From assembly GCA_964406105.1 (NCBI GenBank), contig CAYOQK010000021.1, forward strand, positions 1 to 64,000: 64,000 nt of DNA, read 5' to 3'. Under the pieces are notes generated by a model. It was not told where the DNA came from. It made no database searches and saw only the letters and a program-made list of their open reading frames with translations. Of the stretch, positions 1 through 7,654 are shown piece after piece (position 1 is the first letter of the stretch; each line of letters starts with the position of its first letter). The stretch comes from WGAB01 sp964406105. Its GTDB lineage: Bacteria; Hydrothermota; Hydrothermia; WGAB01. The position numbers and the translations under genes are program-made.

Positions 1-73
1 GCATCGGTCCGACTTTGAGCACACCCTGCGGCTGGTGGAAACCTTCGTCAAGGGCATAGACCGGTACCTGTAA
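1..73 (+). CDS. C-terminal end of an unidentified protein (partial)
   Basis: The window opens inside a rightward reading frame that ends with TAA at 71-73. The visible tail is about 23 residues, reads HRSDFEHTLRLVETFVKGID and continues RYL. It is an amphipathic helix-like end with no diagnostic motif. An end of this kind could close a metallopeptidase or another cytosolic enzyme, but I cannot identify it. Confidence 0.5.
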   Translation, partial: HRSDFEHTLRLVETFVKGIDRYL

Positions 74-92
74 GCCCTGCCCGGTTTCGGGA

Positions 93-138
93 TTCTTTCA
101 CTTCATGAAAGAACTTCTTTCACGCCTTGAAAGAAGTT
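93..138. repeat. Two tandem copies of a 21-bp palindrome
   Basis: Copy one is TTCTTTCA (93-100), five bases, TGAAAGAA (106-113). Copy two has the same arms at 115-122 and 128-135 and extends to 11-bp arms (112-122 and 128-138). The arms repeat with a 22-bp period, about two helical turns. The run after copy two is GAAAAAACC, not a T-tract, so this is not an ordinary rightward terminator. Tandem identical dyads suggest a paired operator or two small hairpins. Confidence 0.7.
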
Positions 139-311
139 GAAAAAACCCCCGCACCTTTTAGGCGTGGAGTACCGGCGACGCTGGCTGGCCCAACGCTCAG
201 AATCAGCGGTGCAGGCGTACCCCGCGGTGGTGATCGCCAGGCACCGAGGTGCGGCCCTTGAGCGCTTCCGTGGTGGCGGTGCCCTGGCACTTCCTGTGTT
301 AGACAGGCCCC
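139..311. other. Gene-free stretch with a long imperfect hairpin
   Basis: No convincing gene lies between the first stop codon and tRNA-Pro. Within the stretch CCAGGCACCG (about 238-247) can pair with CGGTGCCCTGG (about 281-291) with a single bulge, enclosing about 33 bases. It may be part of a structured RNA. I could not match it to SRP RNA, 6S RNA, RNase P or tmRNA by their conserved cores. Confidence 0.3.
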
Positions 312-340
312 TTGCTGCAGCGAAAGGGGACGCATACAAT
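312..340 (+). promoter_or_regulatory. Promoter of tRNA-Pro and the SLOG-hutH genes
   Basis: TTGCTG (312-317), a 17-bp spacer and TACAAT (335-340) form a good sigma-70 promoter. Transcription should start near 347, nine bases before the mature tRNA. Confidence 0.7.
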
Positions 341-355
341 ATTGCATCCAAAGGT

Positions 356-430
356 CGGGGCGTAGCGCAGTCCGGTTAGCGCGCTTGGTTCGGGACCAAG
401 AGGTCGGTGGTTCAAATCCACTCGCCCCGA
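356..430 (+). tRNA. tRNA-Pro (anticodon CGG)
   Basis: A cloverleaf can be drawn with acceptor stem CGGGGCG/CGCCCCG, discriminator A430, anticodon stem CTTGG/CCAAG with loop TTCGGGA, and a T-arm containing TTCAAAT. CCA is not encoded. The SLOG protein gene begins 13 bases after the tRNA with only a pyrimidine-rich linker between them, so the two probably share a primary transcript. Confidence 0.95.
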
Positions 431-443
431 CTTTTCTTTTCCG

Positions 444-923
444 ATGCCCTCTCCGCGAATCCTCTCGGTGATCGGTCCCAGCCGCCCTTCGCCCGAGGTG
501 GCCCACGATGCATACCTCCTGGGCCGGTTCTTGGGTCAGCACCGGGCCATTGTGGTCACCGGGGGCCTGGGGGGTGTGATGGAGGCGGTGAGCCGGGGCC
601 TTCGGGAAACCGGGGGGTTGGCCGTGGGGCTGTTGCCCGGCGATAGCCCAGCAGACGCCAATCCGTACGTGCACGTGCCCCTCGCCACGGGTTTGGGCCA
701 CTTCCGCAACTATCTGGTGGTCTCCGCCGGCCAGTTGGTGATCGCGGTGGGAGAGAGCCGGGGTACCCTGAGCGAGGCCACCATGGCCCTGACCCTGGGC
801 AAACCCGTGTGGGCCCTGCACTGGCACACGCCGCTCCAGGGTTTACAATCCTTTCCGGACCTGTCCACACTTCAGGAGGCACTGCACGCATGGTGGAACT
901 CACAGGGCGTTCCCTCACGTTGA
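444..923 (+). CDS. SLOG (LOG/TIGR00725-like) nucleotide-binding family protein
   Basis: 159 residues. The family has a Rossmann-like fold related to LOG cytokinin-activating phosphoribohydrolases and DprA. Visible signatures are a glycine-rich turn TGGLGGVMEAVSRG near residue 40 and GESRGTLSE near residue 105, which correspond to the nucleotide-binding loops. The usual LOG catalytic PGGxGT is changed here to a GESRGT version, so activity on nucleotide monophosphates is uncertain. The ATG follows tRNA-Pro by 13 bases without a Shine-Dalgarno sequence. The 3' end overlaps hutH by 34 bases, implying co-expression. Confidence 0.8.
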   Translation: MPSPRILSVIGPSRPSPEVAHDAYLLGRFLGQHRAIVVTGGLGGVMEAVSRGLRETGGLAVGLLPGDSPADANPYVHVPLATGLGHFRNYLVVSAGQLVIAVGESRGTLSEATMALTLGKPVWALHWHTPLQGLQSFPDLSTLQEALHAWWNSQGVPSR

Positions 924-2371
924 CCCAGCTGGAGCAGGTGGCCCGACATCGGGAACCTGTGCGTCTTGCTGAGGAAGCCCGCCGCCGGGTGGCCCAGGGC
1001 CGTCAGGTGGTGGAGAACCTGGATCCCCATCGTCCCTATTACGGTATCAACACGGGCGTGGGCCGCCTGGCCGATCGGGTGATCCCACCGGAGGAGATCC
1101 GACGGCTCCAAGTGAACATCGTCCGGAGCCACTCCGTGGGCGTGGGGCCGGAGCTGGCCCCGGACCAGGTGCGGGCCGCGATGCTCTTGCGGGCCCAGAG
1201 CCTGGCCTCGGGCTACTCCGGGGTGCGGCCCGTGGTACTGGACCAACTGTTGGCCTTTTTGAACCAAGACATCGTGCCCGTGGTGCCGTCGCGGGGTTCG
1301 GTGGGGGCCTCGGGCGATCTGGCTCCCCTGGCACATATCGCCTTGGCCCTGATCGGCGAGGGCTGGGTGGTGTACCAGGGCACTCGGATGCCCACCCCTG
1401 AGGCCTTAAAGGCTGCAGGCCTTTCCCCCTTGACCCTGGAGTCCAAGGAGGGGCTGGCCCTCATCAACGGGACCCAGGTGAGCACCGCAGTGCTTGCCCT
1501 GACCCTAAGGGATGCAGAGCGGCTCTTGGCCTGGGCCAACGCCATCGCCGCCCTCACCCTGTCGGCCTTGCGGGGGATCCCCCGCGCCTTTGACCCCGTG
1601 GTGTTTGATCTCCGCCCCCATCCCGGAGCCCAACGCGTAGGGCAGGCCTTGCGGGAATGGCTCCGTGGCAGCACTTACCGCCCTCGTCACCCCGTGCAGG
1701 ATGCCTACTCCCTGAGATGCATTCCCCAGATCCACGGTGCGGTGGCCGATGCCCTGGCCTACGTGCGTCAAGTGTTGGAAGTGGAGATCAACGCCGTGAC
1801 CGACAACCCTCTGGTGCTCCCGGAGGGCGAGGTGCTCTCCTGCGGAAACTTCCATGGCCAGCCTGTGGCCTTTGCGGCTGACCATCTGGCTTTGGTGCTC
1901 ACGGCCCTGGCCGGCCTGTCGGAACGGCGTACCTTCCGCCTGATGGATCCGGACCTCTCGGGGTTGCCGGCCTTCCTCACCCCGGCGGGAGGGGTGAACT
2001 CCGGGTTCATGATGCTGCAGGTGACCCAAGCGGCATTGGTGTCTGAGAACAAGGCCCTTTCCCACCCTGCATCGGCGGATTCTCTGCCCACCTCGGCCAA
2101 TCAAGAGGACTACGTGTCCATGAGCATGACGGCGGCTCTAAAGGCTCAGCAGGTGTTGGACAACACCCGCGAGGTATTGGGCATGGAGCTGCTGGCGGCC
2201 TTACAGGCGTTGGATTTCGCCGATGCCCAAACCCTGGCCCCTCGCGTGCGGGCCCTACATGAAACCCTGCGGCGTCGGATCCCTCCTGTGCACGAGGATC
2301 GGGTGCTCCAGGACGATCTGGCCACGGTACGAGAGATCCTGCGGACCCAATCGGTGGAGACGTTGGTTTAA
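890..2371 (+). CDS. hutH: Histidine ammonia-lyase
   Basis: 493 residues. It deaminates L-histidine to urocanate, the first step of histidine breakdown, in the cytosol. The Ala140-Ser141-Gly142 triad in GSVGASGDLAPL forms the MIO electrophile. YGINTGVG near residue 50 and a Ser-His pair in the NIVRSH segment fit histidine rather than phenylalanine lyases, although tyrosine lyases share the histidine. I chose the ATG at 890 because CAGGAGG (873-879) lies ten bases upstream; an in-frame extension to 809 would run far into the SLOG gene. No hutU or hutI is present, but ftcD, which acts later in the pathway, lies at 37 kb. The stop overlaps the convergent MFS stop. Confidence 0.92.
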   Translation: MVELTGRSLTLTQLEQVARHREPVRLAEEARRRVAQGRQVVENLDPHRPYYGINTGVGRLADRVIPPEEIRRLQVNIVRSHSVGVGPELAPDQVRAAMLLRAQSLASGYSGVRPVVLDQLLAFLNQDIVPVVPSRGSVGASGDLAPLAHIALALIGEGWVVYQGTRMPTPEALKAAGLSPLTLESKEGLALINGTQVSTAVLALTLRDAERLLAWANAIAALTLSALRGIPRAFDPVVFDLRPHPGAQRVGQALREWLRGSTYRPRHPVQDAYSLRCIPQIHGAVADALAYVRQVLEVEINAVTDNPLVLPEGEVLSCGNFHGQPVAFAADHLALVLTALAGLSERRTFRLMDPDLSGLPAFLTPAGGVNSGFMMLQVTQAALVSENKALSHPASADSLPTSANQEDYVSMSMTAALKAQQVLDNTREVLGMELLAALQALDFADAQTLAPRVRALHETLRRRIPPVHEDRVLQDDLATVREILRTQSVETLV

Positions 2372-3552
2372 GCGGCCTCGGGTGGCCGCCGGAACCAAAG
2401 GACCAGGAACAGCGAATCCAGTACCACGTACAGGGCTCCTGCCCAGAACACCGTGGCCAGCCCCAGGGTGTCAAACACCCATCCCGACACCACAGGCCCC
2501 ACGATCATCCCCAGGGCAAAGGAGGACTGGTTCACGCTGATGGCGGTGGCCAGGGTGCCGGTGCGTTGCCCCTCGCGGGCTGCGATGCCCAGGGCTGCGG
2601 GAGCGCTCAGTGCTCCCGCCAGGGAGAGGAATAGGCCCAGTACCAGGAATTCCCAGAAACCCCGCAGGGTAGGCATCAGTAGCAGAAGGAAGCCGGTGGT
2701 CCACAGCGTAAAGTGGAGGATGTAGCCCTTGCGACGGGTGCGATCCACGAGCCATCCGGCGGGAAACTGCAGGAGCGACAGCAGCAGGATCTGCACTGAG
2801 AGGATCCACCCCACCTGGGTTTTGGAGAGGCCGGTGTTCACGGCCAGGATGGGGAAAAAGGAGAAGAGCGTGGACCGGGCCATGGCGTATCCCAAACGGT
2901 ACACCAGGAGGGATTGGATCACCCGGTTCCGCAGGGTTTCCCGCAAAGGGGTTCGGGGATTGCGGCTTTGGGTTCCAGGGCCCATGCGGGTGGGCAGTGC
3001 CGTGGCCAGGGCCAGGCCCACCAGGGCGAGGGTGCCCACCACGGGGAACACTGCCCGGATGCCCCAGTGATCGGCGATCCATCCGCCCAGCACGGGTGCC
3101 AGGCCAAATCCCAAGAAGAACACCGAGGCGTAAAGCCCCAGGTAGGAAGACAGCCGATGGGCTGGGGCCGCTTGGGCCATCACGCTCCCGGCCACGGGAT
3201 TGAAGAACCCCGAGGCCAGCCCCTGGGCGATCCGACCCCACAGGAGTTCCACATACGCCCGGGTGAACCAAAACAGCGAAGCGGCCAATAGGTGAAACCC
3301 GAAGGCGAGTTGGAGCAGGAGCCGGGGCTTGCCGGTTCGGTCATAGAGTTGGCCAACCCAGGGCCCGAGGAACATCCGCACCATGTCGGATCCGGAGAAG
3401 ATGAGGCCGATCCAAAGACCGGAGGCGCCCAGATCCCGGGCGAACACGGGCAGAATAGGGGCCAGCAACCCGATGATGAGGGCTGCCAGAAAGGTGAGGC
3501 CTACGGTGACGAACAGTCCCCGACGCTGCTCAGTAGCGGAAGCTGCTGCCAC
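2368..3552 (-). CDS. Major facilitator superfamily transporter
   Basis: 394 residues with about 12 hydrophobic segments. The loop between helices 2 and 3 reads GPWVGQLYDRTGKPR, the MFS motif A (GxxxDRxGRR type), and a second copy, GWLVDRTRRKG, starts the second half. This is an inner-membrane secondary transporter, most like drug/sugar efflux members, with unknown substrate. It overlaps the end of the upstream uridine-kinase gene by 23 bases, so the two are co-transcribed leftward. Its stop codon overlaps the hutH stop, leaving no space for a terminator between the convergent genes. Confidence 0.88.
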   Translation of the reverse strand: MAAASATEQRRGLFVTVGLTFLAALIIGLLAPILPVFARDLGASGLWIGLIFSGSDMVRMFLGPWVGQLYDRTGKPRLLLQLAFGFHLLAASLFWFTRAYVELLWGRIAQGLASGFFNPVAGSVMAQAAPAHRLSSYLGLYASVFFLGFGLAPVLGGWIADHWGIRAVFPVVGTLALVGLALATALPTRMGPGTQSRNPRTPLRETLRNRVIQSLLVYRLGYAMARSTLFSFFPILAVNTGLSKTQVGWILSVQILLLSLLQFPAGWLVDRTRRKGYILHFTLWTTGFLLLLMPTLRGFWEFLVLGLFLSLAGALSAPAALGIAAREGQRTGTLATAISVNQSSFALGMIVGPVVSGWVFDTLGLATVFWAGALYVVLDSLFLVLWFRRPPEAA

Positions 3553-5206
3553 CGATGAACTCCCGCAGGATGGAGGTGGGTGGCACCTCTGTGGGCAGCA
3601 TCCCCAGGAAATGGGACAAGAGGGTGATCAAACGCACAGCGTCCGCATACTCGGGCACCTCGGGGCTGATTTCTTCCAGCAGGGGTTCAGCGTAGAGTTT
3701 GAGCACGGCCAGTTCGTATAAGAGGGCCGAGTTGAACATGGTGTCCACGTTTTCCTGGTACGGGAAGATCTGCCGCTCCTCGTTGCGCCGCACGTTGCCC
3801 CACATGCGCAGGGTGTCTAACGCCGAATGGCCCCGAAACAGATGATCCCGCACGATCCGCCGAATGAGCCGGGTGTCTGAGGTGGAAATCCGGTTGTGGG
3901 CGTCAATGCCGATCTGGGTGAGGGCGCTCACGTAGATCCGATATCGGGCCTCCTCCGGCACCATGCCGGAGATCCGGGGGTTGAGGGCATGGATGCCTTC
4001 CATCAGCACGATCTGGGAAGGAGAGAGCCGCAGCCGCCATCCCTTGGGGCTTCGCCGACCGGTTTTGAAGTTGAACTTTGGGATCTCCACCTCTTCGCCC
4101 CGCCAAAGCCGCTGGAGATGGTCTTCCAAAAGCGGCAGGTCCAGGGCCTCCAGGGCATCAAAATCTGGCTCACCGTTCTCATCCCGGGGGGTCTTTTCCC
4201 GGTCTACGAAGTAGTTATCCAAGGAGATCACCACCGGCTGGAGCTCGTTGACCCGCAGTTGGATGGCCAGGCGCTTGGTAAAGGTGGTTTTCCCTGAGGA
4301 GGAGGGGCCGGCGATGAACACGAATCGCAGGTTCTGTTCCCTGCGGATGCGGGTGATCTCATCGGCGATGGCCGCAATGCGTTTTTCGTGGAGGGCCTCG
4401 GCGATCTTGACGAAGTCCGAAACGTTGCCCCGGGCGATCAACTGGTTGAGGGCACCGGCGTTCTGTACGCCCAGGATCCGCACCCATCGGGCCGATTCCT
4501 CAAAGGTGTTGAAGAGTTTGGGCCGCTCCCGCAGGGGCATCAGCAGCCGCGGGTCGGTACGTTCGGGCAGGAGCAGCACCAGGCCCGGGGGATACCGGAG
4601 CAGGTCAAACTTCCGCAGCACCCCGGTGCTGGGCACCAACGGCAGGTAGGAGTAGTCTATGAAGTTCTCCATGCGGTACACGAAGATCCGCTGGTGCTCA
4701 GGCATGTATTTGAAGAGGAGCACGGCGTCTTCGCGGCTGCGGATTCGCCGAAAGAACTTGACCCCGCTCTCCTCGTCAATGGCCTGGGGGACGATGGGAA
4801 GGTCTGCCTCCACCATCTGCTTCATGGTCTCCTTGAGCCGCAGGAGATCCTCTTCCGAGAGCTCCCGTCGGTTCTCAAATTCGCAATACAGGCCATTGCT
4901 GTAGTGGTGCAGCACGTACAGCTTTTGGCCTGGGAACACCCGTGCAGCGGCAGCGGTGAGCAGGAACGCTGCGCTGCGTTCATACACACGGATTCCATCC
5001 AAACTGGATTGGTCCACGAACTCCAGGTGGATGTCGTCCACGGGTTTGTAGTGGAGGCTCACCAGCTTGTGGTCCACGTGAGCGGCCACAATGGGATACT
5101 CGCCCGTCTCCGGGCGAACGTCCTGCAGGATATCCAGGAGCCGGACCCCTTCGGTATAGGTGCGTTGAGTGCCGTCGGGAAAGGTGACGACGAATTCGCG
5201 TGCCAT
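3530..5206 (-). CDS. TGS-domain uridine kinase family protein
   Basis: 558 residues in three parts. A TGS domain covers about residues 1-65 and begins with the typical FPDGTQRTY. A middle region resembles the second domain of threonyl-tRNA synthetase. A C-terminal phosphoribulokinase/uridine-kinase domain carries the P-loop GPSSSGKTTF near residue 300, then SLDNYFVDR and a Walker B-like IVLMEGIHALNP. Such fusions are known, but the substrate is not established, so uridine is a family-based guess. The start is supported by GGGAGGTGAAG just upstream of the ATG. The gene is first in a leftward pair with the MFS transporter. Confidence 0.85.
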   Translation of the reverse strand: MAREFVVTFPDGTQRTYTEGVRLLDILQDVRPETGEYPIVAAHVDHKLVSLHYKPVDDIHLEFVDQSSLDGIRVYERSAAFLLTAAAARVFPGQKLYVLHHYSNGLYCEFENRRELSEEDLLRLKETMKQMVEADLPIVPQAIDEESGVKFFRRIRSREDAVLLFKYMPEHQRIFVYRMENFIDYSYLPLVPSTGVLRKFDLLRYPPGLVLLLPERTDPRLLMPLRERPKLFNTFEESARWVRILGVQNAGALNQLIARGNVSDFVKIAEALHEKRIAAIADEITRIRREQNLRFVFIAGPSSSGKTTFTKRLAIQLRVNELQPVVISLDNYFVDREKTPRDENGEPDFDALEALDLPLLEDHLQRLWRGEEVEIPKFNFKTGRRSPKGWRLRLSPSQIVLMEGIHALNPRISGMVPEEARYRIYVSALTQIGIDAHNRISTSDTRLIRRIVRDHLFRGHSALDTLRMWGNVRRNEERQIFPYQENVDTMFNSALLYELAVLKLYAEPLLEEISPEVPEYADAVRLITLLSHFLGMLPTEVPPTSILREFIGGSSFRY

Positions 5207-5260
5207 TCTTCACCTCCCATGCGCGTGGCCGGCCAAGGCCACAGGCTTGCGGAATTTCCA

Positions 5261-5289
5261 ATGTTACGCCTGGTCCGAAAGGGGGGCAA
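5261..5289 (-). promoter_or_regulatory. Promoter of the uridine-kinase/MFS operon
   Basis: On the minus strand TTGCCC, a 17-bp spacer and TAACAT (complement of 5261-5266) give a standard promoter. The predicted start lies about 45 bases before the ATG and leaves room for the observed ribosome-binding site. Confidence 0.6.
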
Positions 5290-5313
5290 GGGAGAGGAAC
5301 CGGGAGCCGCAGA

Positions 5314-6867
5314 TCAGTCGCGGCGGAAATGGGTGCCCCGGCTCTCCGGGTTGCGCAACGCAGACCGGGCCACCACCAGAGCCGTTTGAAGCCCGTTGCG
5401 AAGTTCAATGAGCCGGGGGCACAAACGGGTGTTGCGGTAGAAGTTCTCCACCTCCAGCCAGAGGTGGCGGAGATCGCGCACGGCCCGCGAGAGACGTTCC
5501 CGCGTCCGCACCACCCCTACGTAGTTCCACATGATGTGCTTCAGGGTGGTCCAGTCCTGTTGGATCAGTGCGGGGTCGGGGTCTTCGGTGCCCGTGTCCA
5601 CCCATTCGGGGATGGCGTACCGTTGGGGATCCGTAAGATGGGGGAAATCCTCCTGTACGGCTCGGGCCACGCGGTCACCAAAGACCAGCCCCTCCAGGAG
5701 TGAAGTGGAGGCCAGCCGATTGGCTCCGTGGAGGCCGGTGCAGGCCACCTCCCCTACGGCATACAGGCCTTTGAGCAACGTGCGGCCCCAAAGATCGGTT
5801 TTGACCCCACCGCAGGCGAAGTGCACCACCGGTACCACCGGAATCGGCTGGCGGGTGATGTCTATCCCCCGCTCCAGGAGCCGTCGGTATAGGCCGGGAA
5901 ACCGCTGACGGATGAAATCAGGGGAACGGTACGAGGCGATGTCCAGGAGCACGTACCGGTATCCGTGGAGGGTCATCTCCTCGTGGATGGCACGGGCCAC
6001 CACGTCGCGGGGAGCCAGGGATCCCTTGGGATGGTAGCGCTCCATAAAGGGCTCGCCCTCTGGGGTTTTCAGCACGGCCCCTTCCCCCCGCATGGCCTCG
6101 GTGATCAGCAGATTCTGCTCCTCCTCGCTGTACAGCGCGGTGGGATGGAACTGGATGTACTCCATGTTGATCAGGCGGGCACCCGCTCGGTACGCCATGG
6201 CGAACCCGTCCCCGGTGGCCCCTCGGGGGTTGGTGGTGTGCAAATAGATCTGGCCCAGCCCGCCAGTGGCCAGGACCACAGCACGGGCCAAGAACCGGTG
6301 CACCCTCCGGTCTTCTCGCCGATAGGCATACACCCCAACCACCTCATCCGGAGCGTACCGGTCCAGGGGGTTCGTGCTGTGATGCTCAGGGGTGATCAGG
6401 TCAATGGCGATGTGGCCGGGAAGCAGGGTAAGGTTCTCTTGGTGCTCCAGGTGCCGCAGCAGGGCCCGCTCTATGGCGCGGCCGGTTTCGTCACCCACGT
6501 GCAGGATTCGGGGGGTGGAATGGGCCGCTTCCCGGGTGAGGTGGAACCCTTCCGAGGTTTGATCAAAGGAGATGCCCAGGGTGTGGATCAGGATCTCCTG
6601 GAGTAGCCGGGGCCCTTCGGTGGCCAAGATCTGGGCCGCCTCGGGCAGGCTGGCCCCGGCTCCTGCCTGGAGGATGTCCTGCACAAGGGCCTGGGGGTCG
6701 CCCTTTCCCCGGAACACGATGCCGCCCTGCGCCAAGCCGGTGGCTGTGTCATCGGGGCGCTCGGCCTTGGTCAGGACACCCACGGAAAAGCCGGCCTGGG
6801 CAAGCCTGAGCGCCGCCGTGCCCCCGGCGATGCCGGTGCCAATGACCAGAACGTCAAAGGGTTCCAT
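5314..6867 (-). CDS. nadB: L-aspartate oxidase
   Basis: 517 residues. The flavoenzyme oxidises L-aspartate to iminoaspartate for NAD synthesis, with quinolinate synthase (not in this window) as partner. The N-terminal FAD-binding VIGTGIAGGTAALRLA, the active-site region MEYIQFHPTALY and GANRLASTSLLEGLVFG are diagnostic of NadB over fumarate reductase. The ATG at 6867 starts directly before the FAD motif; a longer frame upstream would add 33 residues lying in the Nudix gene. It overlaps the Nudix 3' end by 14 bases. A NAD-related role for the Nudix hydrolase is therefore plausible. Confidence 0.93.
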   Translation of the reverse strand: MEPFDVLVIGTGIAGGTAALRLAQAGFSVGVLTKAERPDDTATGLAQGGIVFRGKGDPQALVQDILQAGAGASLPEAAQILATEGPRLLQEILIHTLGISFDQTSEGFHLTREAAHSTPRILHVGDETGRAIERALLRHLEHQENLTLLPGHIAIDLITPEHHSTNPLDRYAPDEVVGVYAYRREDRRVHRFLARAVVLATGGLGQIYLHTTNPRGATGDGFAMAYRAGARLINMEYIQFHPTALYSEEEQNLLITEAMRGEGAVLKTPEGEPFMERYHPKGSLAPRDVVARAIHEEMTLHGYRYVLLDIASYRSPDFIRQRFPGLYRRLLERGIDITRQPIPVVPVVHFACGGVKTDLWGRTLLKGLYAVGEVACTGLHGANRLASTSLLEGLVFGDRVARAVQEDFPHLTDPQRYAIPEWVDTGTEDPDPALIQQDWTTLKHIMWNYVGVVRTRERLSRAVRDLRHLWLEVENFYRNTRLCPRLIELRNGLQTALVVARSALRNPESRGTHFRRD

Positions 6868-7375
6868 GGGCCCGTTGGAGACGATCCAGGAAGAGGTCCA
6901 ACAGTCGTTGATGGGCGTCAAAGGCGAGGGGCGGAGGCGATGAGAAGAAGGCCACAGCAGCGGCATCGTCCCCGGCCACGGGGGTGCCTGTGGGGGCCTC
7001 CACGGCGTAGCCGATCACCACCACGCGGCCGTAATATCGGCTCCGTTGGGAAGCGACACCGACCAGGTGCACCTGGGTGCCCTTCAGGCCGGTTTCCTCG
7101 GCCAGTTCCCGAAGCACCGCCTGTTCAGGGTCTTCATCCAGTTCCAGGAACCCGGAGGGTAAAGCCCATTCCCCCTGCTTTGGGGGCACGCCCCGCTGCA
7201 CCAGGAGCACCCCTTGACTGGGGCGGTACACCAGGGCGGCTACGGCGGGCAAGGGGTTTTCGTAGATCCAGCGGTGGCATCGGGGGCAGTAGGGGCGTTC
7301 CCGGTGGTCATGGAGACGGCGCTCCAGCCGGGAACCGCAATAGGGGCAGAAGCGAAACGGGTACGTGGGTTCCAA
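6854..7375 (-). CDS. Zinc-ribbon Nudix hydrolase
   Basis: 173 residues. A four-cysteine zinc ribbon (FCPYCGSRL and YCPRCHRW, residues 8-37) precedes a Nudix domain. The Nudix box runs GFLELDEDPEQAVLRELAEE and then TG, with the catalytic REL-EE core intact. This layout resembles NudC/NADH pyrophosphatases and ADP-ribose hydrolases, which fits its coupling to nadB, but the substrate is unproven. The only start before the zinc ribbon is TTG at 7375, eleven bases after the mature 3' end of tRNA-Ser and with no Shine-Dalgarno sequence. Confidence 0.85.
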   Translation of the reverse strand: MEPTYPFRFCPYCGSRLERRLHDHRERPYCPRCHRWIYENPLPAVAALVYRPSQGVLLVQRGVPPKQGEWALPSGFLELDEDPEQAVLRELAEETGLKGTQVHLVGVASQRSRYYGRVVVIGYAVEAPTGTPVAGDDAAAVAFFSSPPPLAFDAHQRLLDLFLDRLQRAHGTL

Positions 7376-7386
7376 AAGGCAAAAGG

Positions 7387-7472
7387 CGGAGGGTGAGGGA
7401 CTCGAACCCCCAAGGGGCTTGCGCCCCGGCGGATTTCAAATCCGCTGCCTTACCAATTCGGCGCAACCCTCC
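7387..7472 (-). tRNA. tRNA-Ser (anticodon TGA)
   Basis: Class II tRNA with acceptor stem GGAGGGT/ACCCTCC and G73 discriminator, both typical of serine. The anticodon stem GCGGA/TCCGC holds loop TTTGAAA. A long variable arm is built on GGGC/GCCC and the T-arm has GTTCGAGTC. A TAAAAT -10-like box lies about 16 bases upstream (7488-7493). CCA is not encoded. It is followed at once by the Nudix-nadB genes. Confidence 0.93.
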
Positions 7473-7540
7473 GCACCGGTCCCTTTAATTTTAACCTGCA
7501 GAGGTCTGGGTCGCAGGCCCGAGGGCATCCTGATCAGGGG

Positions 7541-7568
7541 TTGGTGTTTTCCCACCAGGCCTTACAAT
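7541..7568 (+). promoter_or_regulatory. Promoter of tRNA-Lys
   Basis: TTGGTG (7541-7546) and TACAAT (7563-7568) are separated by 16 bp, with the predicted start a few bases before the tRNA. Confidence 0.6.
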
Positions 7569-7578
7569 TTAGGCCCAC

Positions 7579-7651
7579 GGGCCGTTAGCTCAGTAGGTAG
7601 AGCACCGGATTTTTAATCCGGGGGTCGCAGGTTCGATTCCTGCACGGCCCA
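7579..7651 (+). tRNA. tRNA-Lys (anticodon TTT)
   Basis: Acceptor stem GGGCCGT/ACGGCCC, discriminator A, D-arm with AGCTCAGTAGGTAGAGC, anticodon stem CCGGA/TCCGG with loop TTTTTAA, and T-arm GTTCGATTC. No CCA is encoded. It ends four bases before the stop of the convergent gene; the T-run after it (7652-7656) may act as its 3' signal. Confidence 0.96.
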
Positions 7652-7654
7652 TTT

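Noticed and set aside
120..827. Minus-strand open frame of 235 codons over tRNA-Pro and the SLOG gene
   Set aside because: It reads through a tRNA on the opposite strand and overlaps a well-supported gene; its composition is that of a GC-rich shadow.
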